This document shows positions 10,001 through 21,671 of a DNA stretch of 64,000 bases, in pieces (positions within the stretch are counted from its first letter, which is position 1; each line of letters opens with the position of its first letter). The stretch covers positions 30,064,337 through 30,128,336 of the forward strand of contig CM041780.1 in assembly GCA_023374045.1 (NCBI GenBank). The letters run 5' to 3'. Origin of the DNA: Limonium bicolor (taxonomy: Eukaryota; Streptophyta; Magnoliopsida; Caryophyllales; Plumbaginaceae). Made by a program: the position numbers and the translations under genes. The notes under the pieces are model-generated. The model saw only the letters and a list, made by a program, of their open reading frames with translations. It did no database searches and was not told where the DNA came from.

Positions 10001-11910
10001 CTATTTTTGAAAGTTATAATATTTAAGAGCTATATACCAAAATATTAGTGTGACTAGGTAATTTAGCTAAATAAGAAATTAAAACTCTATAATATAAAGA
10101 GATTAGAATTTAAATGTAAAGTTTATGAATTAATATGGTTGATTTGTAAATAACCGAAATATAAGGGTAATAATTTAAATTTGAATAAATATAGGTCCTA
10201 TATGGATATTTGGAGGAATTAGAAGAAAAAAAAACTTTGATTAAAGGGATTACGAGGTAAAACTATGACTTATATAGTTATAAGGAAATTAAAGGTAACC
10301 AATCATTATTATTTATGTTAAAGGAGGAATAATGAAAACTATAAGAATCTTATGTCCATGTATGACATATAAAAATAGTTAAGAATATTATAAGTTGTTG
10401 TGTCACTTAGACAAATAAAAATAAACAACAAATATAGTACATGAATATATGAATACATATATGTACATCAAAGGATTTATAAATAAATCAAAAAAGGAAT
10501 AACAAATAAGATATACATTAAATCATGAGGTAATTAAAAGAAATAAACCTCACATGAAATAACAAATACGAGAATTGTTAAAAGATTCAAAAGAATCATT
10601 ATATAAGGGTAACAAAAATTAACCCTCTCAGTTAATCCTATTCTAGGACTTTGTTTGACCAGACGTTGACCGGGAATTTACAAGTACAGTCTACGGTGAA
10701 CGGTATGGGATTCTTGCAACCTGTTTTCTACCGGATTACACCGGCTTGTGTGCTATCTGTTGTTTGAATTAACGACCAAGATAATTAATGTAAAATGTTG
10801 TTTTACTCTTGCACACTGTGGTATTATTTTATGTGCGTGAATGTTGCTGACTACAACGTGTATGTCCCACGCATACAAACACTACTACACCAGTGGATTA
10901 AATACCTGTGTTTCAGTATACTGAGGACTTGTACTCAAGTCTCTCACTAACTTCAGTTTATAACAAACGTCATTATCCTAAACGTGATAATTGACAATAC
11001 ACATTGTATTTTTGTTTAACGTCTTTATATGACACTTAACAATTCTATACTACGAGACGAGGAGCCCAGTTGGATCTGGCCATGCATGCTACAGGAGTTG
11101 TACCTGTCTCAGGTCGTCTCCTATCTACGTCGCGACGGAACTTTCAGTTGGGAGGAAGACTCTATTCCTTCCGGGTTTCTAATGCCCTTCAGTTTGAGGA
11201 AGACTTCATTCCTCTAGTGGGATTCCATTTCCCACGCCTCTCAGTTCAGGGTTTAACTACGTTATCTCCTGGGGTTTTTATACCCAACCATTCAATCTTA
11301 ACGAGGTCACTATACCTCCACTATTTAAGATATTTAGTTATACCTGTCAGTCCCATCGTGTGGACCGACTATCATTAAAGAATTTCAGTTCAGCTAACAC
11401 GACCTTCTGTGTCTTGTTCTATGTGACATTATTGTCCTTGTATGGATACTTGTTATTATCAGACTATGCTTGTTTACAGCTTTATAAAAATGAACTGCAT
11501 GTGTTCGACAAAGTAGTTGGTGTGGCCCGGTAGACGATGGGCTGCACGTTTTCCATACCAGCATTGTTTGCTGAGCCCCTTTGGGGGCACCCCCATTTTT
11601 CAGGTACCTGAAGTTGAGAAGATTACCACACCGAGTGTAGGTGGGGTAGATTCAAGCTATGGGAGTCTTCTTCTAGACATTTCTTTTATTTAAGTATTTT
11701 ACATTTGAGTTTGATTCCTAGTATCTCGGGTTGTATTCGTATTCAGACTGTGACTTTTGGAGTTTGTATTTGGAGTTAGCCTTGTTGGTCACAAGGGTGG
11801 CCGACGGCATTGTAATACCGCCCGGTTGTTGTACTTATTTCCGCTGTAGTTGTATTTTATTTGGGTGTGATCGCCGTTCAGATTATTGGATTTCGGGTTG
11901 GGGTGTTACA
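7035..11910 (+). mobile_element. Solo LTR S1
   Basis: 4876 bp beginning TAAAATACCCC (the usual TG has mutated to TA) and ending GGGGTGTTACA. A perfect 5 bp duplication ataac flanks it at 7030-7034 and 11911-11915. Element B has the uninterrupted sequence at about 52488-52500, which serves as the empty site. No internal domain or second LTR is present, so it arose by LTR-LTR recombination. It carries the CCGGATTACACCGG block (about 10693-10752) and the structured module with TTTTTCAG/GTACC (about 11515-11655). The middle (about 9000-10620) is strongly AT-rich and holds no ORF of note. The GC-rich hairpin array seen in A, B, E and S2 is not visible. Confidence 0.9.
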
Positions 11911-11915
11911 ATAAC

Positions 11916-12731
11916 AAATACAAAGTACTTAGTAAAGTACCATGAAGTTAAGTGAGATCATCATAACAGTGGAAGGGCCTGTTAGCCTAACCTCTGTAAT
12001 TGGAAGTACACCAGTCAGCAAGAAGCTAGACTTGGTTAAGTTAAGAAGATGTTGTGAAACCATGAAAATTTTTCTTTCAAACTCAGATTTATTCCAAACT
12101 CTTTTCTTTCAAAACCAGATTTTCTTTCAAACCAACACTTCTTTCTACCTTCTTTTAAGAACCAAACCAGAGGACCTACACCGGCCTCAGTGCCACACGG
12201 TAGGTAAGTTATTCCTAGTTTACTTTGAATAACCGGAAAGGAAACCGGTAAACCCAAGGGTAACAACCCGAGGGAATGGATTGAGTTCATGGTAATACAA
12301 CAGTGGATGGACTTTCCCTAGATTAAGTTTGGGAAGCACAAAATGTATATTGTCACAAGACAATACAAGGGAGTTGACAACAGAATACTTCACCTAGGCG
12401 TGTGACGGACATTACGAGTGTACCAACTGTAATGTGGGACGACCACACTCCGTGAGGAGCTTGTGGGCCTGACAGACCTATTTATGGGGTAGTTGGGTAA
12501 GTAGCAATGTATCAGTATGGTACCCCACATATGTATACGAGTAGAGTCCGAAACACGGGAAGTAGTCGACTCCGTACTACGGTCAGCAGTATAAGTCAAA
12601 CATGAGCTAAGGATTTCAAGGAATGGTTGAAGTAAAGGAACTCAGTTAAGTTAACGAGACTAAAGGAATTAGTGAATTCCTTTCAAGGAAATGTTTAAGA
12701 ATCAGGAGGTGCAAAGTGCACTAACTGTAAT
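11916..12731 (+). other. Element A internal region, segment 2 (non-coding)
   Basis: Continues the alignment with element B (about 52500-53200). It contains the most conserved non-coding block shared by A, B and D (about 12370-12530), with a hairpin of arms CTCC and GGAG at 12448-12459 (loop GTGA here, GATA in B and D). Three-frame reading meets stops throughout, so this is unlikely to be protein-coding. Confidence 0.8.
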
Positions 12732-15700
12732 TGTAACACCCCATCCAAAGCCAATCGTGGTTATCGCAAAAATGAACACTTAATCGAATTTTGTCACAGC
12801 GGAAATAATAAACACCTGGACCTTGCCACGGTCTGATCGTTAGAATATACCGGCCTTATCAATTACAACACTTATTCAAAATAAATGACCAACCCAAAAC
12901 ATCACCATCCAAAATACCACAACCAACCGAGTACAAGTAGCTAAGTCATAATCACAACCTTACATCAGTTTAAATATAAACAAACGGGTGCATAAGCGCA
13001 ACCCGTACTCAAAATAAACATCCCATCCTAAGTCTAACCGCTCCTACTCTCGTAGTGCGTCCTCATGGGTCTCTTACCTGCAAGTGTAAAAACACCCCCC
13101 AAAGGGGGTCAGCACGAATGCTGGTACACCCTCTCATGGCCCCCAAGCTAACGGGGCTACGACGACTAATTGTCGATAGCATGGAAATTGATTACATACA
13201 CAAGCATGATATGAAGTGCAATTACAATAATCCACAGATGAACGTGCATAGTTCACAAACAATGAATGACTCAAGCGTCCCCTTATCAAGTGGGTTAGTA
13301 ACCCCCTCCTCAGTCCTGATTTCCTTAATCTCAGTTCATTACCTTACCTAATCTTAATCTCAACTTAATCTCAGTATACAAACCGTTCCTGGAAGGGAAT
13401 GGTTGTAGCTTAATTCGAACCTGGGATTTAGGTGATCCCACCGCACCATCTTAATGCCACCTACTCCGGACGGGAGTGCAGCGTAGCTGAGCCGGCAACC
13501 GGCCCTAGGCTACAAGTCCGAAGACAAGTCCTTAAGCGGAGGGCGGATCTGATTCAGATACCGTCCCCCTTTCCTTAGCATGCATGACCGGAGTTCGGTC
13601 CCGGGTTTCCTCACTCAAGTTCCAGTTAGTAGAAATCTTAATCACCATGTGCTAGCTAAGCCTTAACGGGCATTAACTAACAACCACCAAAACTTAACTC
13701 TTATTCTTAACTCAGTAAGTACTAAACTTGGTTAGTAACAATCTCAAGTCTCGCGGGTTAGTGTAAAGAAAACACATACACAACGAGACAAATATAACCG
13801 GCTGCATGCTTTATCTTGTCTTAGTCATAGCAAGTAAACAGATAGCACACAAGCCGAGGGATACCTCGTTAGCAAGAGGTCACAAGAAAGATTGTACCGT
13901 TCACCGTCGTTTGTCCCGTAGTTTAATTCTCCTCTGAGTCCCAACTTTCGAAACCTAAAACATCCATCCAACTTAGATTATTAATTACTTATACTTTACT
14001 TAACTTATTTAACTTACTTAACCCCTTAGTGGTCCCCAATCAACACTTCTTAAGTCTTATAACTTAATCTTGCAACTTAACCTTAAGCTTATTAACTTAT
14101 TTTTAACTTAACTTAATCCTCTTTGGTTCTTAGGTCTCTAATCATCAATGTCCTCTAAATGGTGCACCATTAATACCATTAAACATCATTAGAATTTGAA
14201 ATTTCTTTTTTTTTTTAGGCCCGACCGAACTTACAACCGACCTTACACAAGGTCGGTCCATTCCAGAACATATTACCGTTTGAAAATTCTACCCCGACCG
14301 ACCTTGCAAGTCCGGTCCCCAAGGTCGGTCCATTCCCAAGAGTTTTCCCCGAGGGAAATTTGAGCTCGACCGAACTTGCCAAGTCCAGTCCTATGTTCGG
14401 TCGATTCCAGAGACTAATTCCCGTACAAAATTCTAGGCATGACCGACCTTGCTAGTCTGGTCCCAAGGTCGGTCCATTCCAGAGACTTAATTCCTTCACA
14501 AAATACAAGCCCGACCGAACTTGTAGTCCGGTCCCCAGTTCGGTCGGTTTCCAGAAACTTTCTCCGGCAGTGTAAACTGAGCTCGACCGACCTTGCAGGT
14601 CCGTCCCTAAGGTCGGTCGCTCCAGAACCTTGTTCTAAATTCTCTTTTAACTCCAAACTTCTCCTCATATATCCTAATATGTTATAACCTCATTTGGGCA
14701 CCTCAAATACACCTTGAGCCAACCTCTAAACACTTTAAATCACTCACCAACATCCACTTTAATCATTATGCATTTTTCCTTGTAACCATGCCAACACTTG
14801 TAACATTTTCCACTAGGTTTCTAGGTGGTGGTTCATACCTAATGTAACCACTATGCCAAATGTTTTCCCCACCACTATAACATCATCTCCCAAGCATCTT
14901 TCACCATCTAAAACTCTTTTATGCATTTACTTAAAGTTCCTTCATAAGCTTAAGCTTCCATCCATCAACACCTTATTTCCTTCCTAGTCGTTTACCAACA
15001 TTCGCCTAAGTCCTAGATACTCAAATACATTCCCTTGATTCCTAAATCCTTCATAGTAATGCCTAAGTCATTATATCTCATTAAAACACTTTATCTCGCC
15101 CCTTTTTCATCAAGACAACCTCTAAAACTTCCTAGTACTTCCTTAGTCATTAAATTCCCTTAGAACATCTCAAACACTTTGTTATCCTTTAAATTTTTCC
15201 ATGGGTTCTCTAGTATATAGCACATCCTAACACTTGGTTTTTCTCCATCAACCAACCAATATCTCTTAAATTCTCGTCACAACACCTTAACACACAATTT
15301 ACACCAAAACTACACCACATCATCATGTAGTGCACAAACTTAAATGCTTGGCACTTAGGCCCTTAAATGACAATAATCTTAACCACTGAATTTCCACATA
15401 TATTTGCCTTTAACCTGCGAATACACACAACAAGGCTCCCATTGAAATAAAATGCTTCTTGTAATTCATTTCAACATTGTTTGACCATCTCTTTTCTCAT
15501 TGGCTCTTAGTCACAAGTTCTCAAACATAGTCATTGTTTCTCCTAGGTCATATAACCCTTTTCTAATGTAAACTCTACACTAAACTCATCACATATCTAA
15601 ATCCCATTCCCTTAAACAATAAAACACCTTAAGGTATGTAATTTACCTTGTTCTTTTACAAGCTTTAAAAGCTTTCTTCCTATGGTTTTTCCTTGCTCAA

Positions 15701-16927
15701 TCTCGGTCACCAATATATATCTCCTTGCCAATGTTCTAACCAATATCAAATGACTCCAATGAGTACTAGGTAATACATTAACCCTAAGGAACAAACCCTA
15801 GGTTAAAAATGTGCTTTAAGGTATTAAGGTGATTGTTTTACCTTGGTTTCTCAAGACAAGCTTGGATATGATGCAAGAACCCCTCAATCCTTTGAAGAGT
15901 AGAAAACAAGCTAGAACAAGCATTAAAATGAAGCCTCATGAGCATACATTTTCGGTCAAGAAGAAAAGTGATGGAAACCTAGATTTTCTTACACTTTCTT
16001 TACCTTAAGAGAATGGAGAAGCCAATGGAGTCTCCAAACTCGAATTTCCTCCTCTAATGGTGGTTTGGCTTGGCACCAAATCAAAGCTCTTTAAGTTTTG
16101 AAAAGATAGAAAGAGGGAGCTTGAGCTAACTAAGAGGAATATGTAATTTGTTTTGGTTTTAGAGCTAAAATGAGTAAGTAGTGTGCAAGAGAAGGTGTAG
16201 CTAGCATGAGGGTGCTCTTCACGTTAATGGAGAAGGGAGAGAGCTTGAGAAATCGTGGGAACAAGAGAGAATGAAGAGGTGAGGAGAGAGATGAGTAAAA
16301 TGGGATATTTATCTTATAAAGTAAATAATACTTTTGCTTTATAGTTATTTATTTACTTAATGACTAATGAAGGTGGTGACTCACCTTGTAAAAACCGGCC
16401 CCCATTAAGTAACAAGGGGTACTTAAGTCTTTGTTGACCAAATAACTCACTTATATTGACTTATGTTATAAACTAGCCTAATTAATTCACTATTCATAAA
16501 ACAAGGCACATTGTTGTGAAATTTTTGATTTCCCATTGATATAGACTTCCAAATGCGATACTATATAGTACACATGTTAATTAAAGAGTAATGATGGACA
16601 TTTAGCCATTCAAAACTCATTTACAAGACAATTTTTCAAAAATGTGCTTTAAGACTCCTTAAAGCTCATTTTGTATTTTAACTTGTTTTCAAGTTTGGTT
16701 TTCTTTGGTAATTGATTTAAAATGACCATTAGGATATTACTAAGGTCTTAAAACAATATTTGGGTACTCTCCGAAGTCTCTCCAAGCTTAGAGCACGTTT
16801 TTGCTTAAACTGCTCTTTTGGTGTTTTCTTTGATTAGAAATGTTTCTTAATGTTTCTAAGGCATTATTTAGCCTCCTTATAACTTAGTTTATCTTTGAAA
16901 CACCATATATAAGTTTGGGGTATTTCA
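12732..16927 (-). mobile_element. Solo LTR S2
   Basis: 4196 bp, reading TGAAATAC... to ...GTGTTACA on the minus strand, without internal domain. Flanks gtaat (12727-12731) and gcaat (16928-16932) form a 5 bp duplication with one mismatch. Element B has the unoccupied site near 53196, where the sequence passes straight from AACTG to AATGTAAAG. It holds a GC-rich hairpin array (14219-14627), the U3 palindrome (16638-16671), the structured module with acceptor-like TTGCAG/GTAAG (about 13050-13170) and the CTTAAG/GTAAAG donor-like site. It is of the same subfamily as fragment C at 46424. Confidence 0.9.
14219..14627 (-). repeat. GC-rich hairpin array in S2
   Basis: About six tandem units of roughly 65-70 bp. 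Each contains GACCGACC or GACCGAAC with its inverted partner GGTCGGTC or GTTCGGTC, separated by ATTCCAGA and a short AT-rich spacer. Unit-to-unit differences often fall on both arms. It lies at the same relative position as the arrays of E and A. Confidence 0.8.
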
Positions 16928-16932
16928 GCAAT

Positions 16933-17492
16933 GTAAGGACATCGTATATGTCTTAAGGATCCTCATGGATAAACATGATAGCTGGAACGGAGACCCAGCC
17001 TGTGCATGGCAGGGCAGATGCCTAATGTGGACACATTAGTGTACGATGAACGGGATGAAACTCCCAGAATGAGTACCTACACTACCAGGAAATGTTGATC
17101 TTCACAGAAGAGGATAATAAGCCAGTCAAGAACGCAAAACGGCGTGGCTAACTGAATATACCAATAAGTGTGAACCAGATGTAAAGGCATAACTTAGCAA
17201 CACCCAGGAGCAATCCTTGAAGGGTGTTCGCATCAACAATTGTTGCACGAAATGACATGACAGAAGCACAAGGGTTGAAATTAACACCCAGTTTAGACAT
17301 AAGTTGTCAGGAGACGGACTGGCAATCCTAAGGGGCATCCCATGAAAGGAAACGTGATGCAACGACCCCGTCATGGAGCCCAATACAACCTCTAACCATG
17401 TAATGTTGTACGGACAAATAAATGTGTGTGAACCGTCCACAATGGACAGAGCTCGAAGCAGTAAGGCTCATAAGCCACAAATAAAATGTGTT
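16933..17492 (+). other. Element A internal region, segment 3 (non-coding)
   Basis: Aligns with element B from about 53200 to 53635 with small insertions and deletions. No credible reading frame. Element E is inserted at its end, duplicating gtgtt (17488-17492). Confidence 0.75.
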
Positions 17493-20400
17493 TGTAACAC
17501 CCCTACAACGCCCCTATCAACTACTGAAATCGCAGCGGAAAACCAACCAACAATAATTAAACGCTATGGTGTTACAACGCCGTTAACCACCCACGTGGTT
17601 AACTAGGCAGAATAAATACAAGTGTATCGGTCTGATGATCAGACTCCCGAGCATAGATCCTAACATCCCCATATATATATATAGCCAACCATACCGAGTA
17701 TTTAATTTACATCACAACTTCCAACTGTAAACATCCACCACTGTTTAACGAACGGTACCAAAATGTAATGCCTCGGGAGCACAGGCGCTTCCCGGGCTCA
17801 ACAACCAAAACAACCAAAAGTACATCATCGACCTAGGAACTAGAGACACTCCGCTTCTTCGATCCTCATCCTGCAATAAAATATGGAGCCCCCGAGGGGG
17901 TCAGCAACCTTTGCTGGTATGGCTAACGCGCAGCCCATCGGCTACCGGGATACGCGCAACCAATTGTCATGATAACATGGCATTCATTTTAAAACATCCA
18001 ACATATATATATATATATATATAGCATAGCAAGGGAATTTGCATAGCACAACAACAATACATAACACCATAAAATCGGTTCTCACAAGGAACCTTCCACC
18101 ACAGTTAGTATACATAGTGAGCCTAGAGATTATTACCAATCTCATGTTAAGCTCGTTACCAACCTCGTTACCGTCCAGTTATATAGAACGGTTAACTTAT
18201 ACCCAAGGTGTGTCAGATATAGTAATCCCAAGCACACCGAAAACAACATTCGTATGCCCCTGTGGCCCGACGTGAGTCAGTAACTAGCTTTGGATAAGCT
18301 AAGGGAAGGTAGAAACCAAATTGGAATACCACCTATACATACACCAAGAGAGCCGAACCGGATATGATATCGACTCCCGTCCTCACACGCGTGGCCGGAA
18401 CATACCGGACTCCTCACTCCCCCCGATTAGCACTTGTTAGTGATCACACAATATTTTGTTAAGTCACATACAAGCAAATATTTAGGTCTGGTTAGACAAC
18501 CAAGGGAAAGGAATCACAACATTACAACATCTTAATGTATAACAACTGTAACCTCTTTTCATGCCTTAATCTTATAAGGTCGTAACACACAGAAAAGCAA
18601 ACAACACCCAAGCCGGTGTAAACCGGTAGACAACAGACTGCAAGAAAACCATACCTTGGTCCTTGCCTCGATTGGTTTCCTCCGTAGGTCACTCCTATAC
18701 ATAATTAATAACGTCGGTTAATTATGTATTCAATTCAAACTTGTTAAGTATTTAACATGATTGTATGACATGTTTTAATGTCTATCTTACCCTAGGTTAC
18801 CTTCACTATACTCCCTAGGGTTTACTACATAAGTCACATTCTTTCTGTTTTTTTTTTACAAGTTTAGGTCCGACCGAACTTACCCAAGTTCGGTCGATTC
18901 CAGAACACATTTCCGTCAAAATTTTCTACTCCGACCGACCTTGTAAGTTCGGTCGCATGTTCGGTCTATTCCCGAGAGTTTCTTCCCTTTGAAAATTTAG
19001 CCCGACCGAACATGCCAAGTCCGGTCCTATGTTCGGTCGATTCCAGTAACTCAATCCGTACACAAAATACAAGCCCGACCGACCTTGCAAGTCCGGTCCC
19101 CAAGGTCGGTCCATTCCAGAAGCCAATTCTCGCAGGGTAAACTGGGCTCGACCGAACTTGCAAGTTCGGTCGCAAGTTCGGTCTGCCCCAGACCTTTGTT
19201 TTCCTTTTTACATTCAACTCAAAACTTCACCCCATATAATCTAGTACCCCCCTAACCTCATTTGGGCACCTTAAACACACCTTAAGACATCCTTAAACAC
19301 TCATAAGCTCATCTTCTAATTCCTTAAACCTTTACTTATATCTTCACAAAATTCCTAACACTTACAATATTTTTCCTAGTTTTTCAAGTGGTGTTTCATA
19401 CCTATGATAACTACTATCCCAAAAGCTTTCTCCTTATTTTAACATCATCTCTCAAGCACTATCTCTCACAACTAACTCCTTATATCCTTCTTGAAAATTC
19501 TTTCCCAAGTTTACACTTTCTCCTTATTTACCAAAGTTTGCCTAAGTATCTACCTAAGTCCCAAAGTGACTTTGGTACTTACTAAAATCTCAAGATCATG
19601 CCTAAGTCCTTATTACACTCTAGAACACTTCCTAGTTCATCAAAATTCCATTATAACATCTTGAACTCCTTATGCATTTCCTAAATTTCGACATAGGTTC
19701 TCCTAGCATTTTGTTACACCTTAGCACATTGTTTACATCATTAAACACCCAAGAACACTAAGAACACCAAGAACAATCTCTTACACAACTTCACCAAATT
19801 CACACTACATCACAATATAGTGCATAATTTAAATTGCATGGCACTTAGGCCCTTAAAATGCATGGCTCTTAGGCCCTTAAAGTGCTTAAATCATAAACAC
19901 TGAATTTCCACAATGTATATGCCTTTGACCTGCAATTACATACAACAAGACATATGTTCTTTTACTAGTCTCCTTAGAACACTTTACTAAGTCATTCACC
20001 ATTTGCTCTTTAGGTAGTTTTAATAAGCATTTATAAGCTCATTTCTCCTAAGGCATTAAACAACATTAGGTTAGTAGATTTACCTCTTTTCCAAACAACT
20101 CCTTTCTTGTTTCACTATAAGACCGGTAGGGTATTTGATTCCTTGTCAAGTTCTAAACAATATACAAACATTATAATGAGTATTCAAGCTTTAAGCTTCA
20201 TCTCATTGTAAACCCTAATTTTACATTGTTTCAAAAACATTAATGTAGTTGTTTTACCTTGATCTTTGAAGAGAGTTTGAATATATAACAAGAGAGGACT
20301 CCACCTAGTCCATGAAGAGTTGGAATGAAGCTAGAACAAAGTCACACAAAGAGCTACATCAATGTGTATTTTCGGTCAAGGTAAAAACATGGAGGAAACA

Positions 20401-21378
20401 TGATTTTTCTTTGAGATTCCTTACCTAGTAGCAAAGGAGAGTAATAATTGTAGAAATACAAGCTCAAGCTCCTTCAATGGTGGAACTCCATGGCACCGAA
20501 ATGGGGCTCTTGAAGTTTTGAGAAGATAGGAATGAAGAGCTTGATGAGAGGAAGAGATTGGTGGTGTTTGTTTTTGATTTGGACAAGTGAGCTAGATTTT
20601 ACAAGTGGTCAAAGCTAGAGTTTTAATGGTGGTGGTGGTATTACCGTGAGAGAACAGCAAGAAGGGAGGAAGAAGAAGTTAGAACCGTGTGAAATGAAGA
20701 AGGGAAATGAGAATGAAGATAGAATTTGCTTTAAGAAGATATTTATGCTTTATAAAGTAAAAAGGTAACTTAATTAGTTTACTTTATTTACTTATCATAT
20801 TAATTAGAGAGTGGTGAGTCACCACACTTAGAAAACCGGCCCCCTATAATATAATGAGGGTATTTTTGTCTTTGTTTGTCAATTTAATTACTTATGACAA
20901 CATATGTTACAAACTAGCTTATAAAAATCACTATTCACCAAAACAAGGCACTTAGAAGTGAAATTTTTGATTTCCCATTAATATAGCAACCCAAATGTGA
21001 TACTATATAGTACACATATATATTTAAGAGTAATGATGGACATTTAGCCACTCAAAACTCATTTACAAGACAATTTTTCAAAAATGTGCTTTAAGACTTC
21101 TTAAAGCACATTTTGTGTTTTAACTTGTTTTCAAGCTTGGTTTTCTTTGGTAATTGGTTTAATAAGTTCATTAGTATGTAAATGAGGTCTTGGTAAGTTC
21201 ATTAGGTCTTAACCAAGTTTATCCCAAGCTTAGAGCACATTTTAGCTCTTATTGACTTTAAAGCACATTTTGTGTTTTCTTTTGTTTAAATTTGTTTACT
21301 AATGTTTCTAAGACTCTTTTTGTCTTAATAAATCATGTTTTAATGTTTAAACAACATACCTAGGTTTGGGGTATTTCA
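17493..21378 (-). repeat. Element E 3' LTR (left in window)
   Basis: On the minus strand it begins TGAAATACCCC and ends GGGTGTTACA. It holds the U3 palindrome (21080-21114), a TATA-like stretch (about 20749-20758), donor-like CTACTAG/GTAAGG (20425/20424), acceptor-like TTGCAG/GTC (19930/19929), the hairpin array (18868-19193), the CCGG block (about 18600-18662) and the structured module with TATTGCAG/GATG (17871/17870). Confidence 0.95.
18868..19193 (-). repeat. GC-rich hairpin array in E 3' LTR
   Basis: Five tandem units of about 62-72 bp, each with GACCGAAC or GACCGACC and inverted partners GTTCGGTC or GGTCGGTC, spaced by ATTCCAGA-type sequence. The copy in the other LTR lies at 29151-29478 and is nearly identical. 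Confidence 0.85.
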
Positions 21379-21396
21379 ATCTACCCCCCTTAAAAG
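21379..21396 (-). promoter_or_regulatory. Terminal polypurine tract of E
   Basis: On the minus strand CTTTTAAGGGGGGTAGAT directly abuts the LTR. This is the expected plus-strand DNA primer site. The same tract occurs before the right LTRs of A (34397-34413) and B (56482-56498). Confidence 0.9.
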
Positions 21397-21518
21397 AACT
21401 TTGTCCCCAAAGTTCACACTTCCCACATATCTTAATATTAGAACACGGGGGAAACATTTATAAAAACAATACTTCCAAAACATCATTACCAACATTTCCA
21501 TCATTCTTACACCTCAAC

Positions 21519-21564
21519 GGACTCAAGGTCCAAACCACATAATACCATTCAGACACAACGGTCT
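21519..21564 (-). repeat. Two small RGAC/GTCY hairpins upstream of the E PPT
   Basis: Stems AGAC with GTCT (21551-21564) and GGAC with GTCC (21519-21531), loops of 5-6 bases. They match the longer arrays in A (34053-34290) and B (56207-56378), which lie at the same place relative to the terminal polypurine tract. Confidence 0.6.
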
Positions 21565-21623
21565 GTAACATAACATAGACAATGTATATAATACATGTCG
21601 AACACATCCACAACCGAAACGGC

Positions 21624-21641
21624 TCTACCCCCCTTAAAAGG
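21624..21641 (-). promoter_or_regulatory. Inner polypurine tract of E
   Basis: CCTTTTAAGGGGGGTAGAG on the minus strand is nearly the same as the terminal tract and lies just after the pol stop, about 245 bp upstream of the terminal one. Equivalents: A 33055-33072, B 55088-55106. It could act as a second plus-strand primer. Confidence 0.65.
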
Positions 21642-21671
21642 GGTACGCCCCGTACCCTATACATATAAACA

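Noticed and set aside
17126..17440. 104-codon minus-strand frame in A
   Set aside because: Not maintained in the aligned region of element B; no recognisable domain.
18868..19193. Regularly spaced repeats resembling a CRISPR array
   Set aside because: Units are imperfect inverted repeats within a plant LTR, spacers are similar to one another, and no cas genes occur; a plant nuclear context excludes it.
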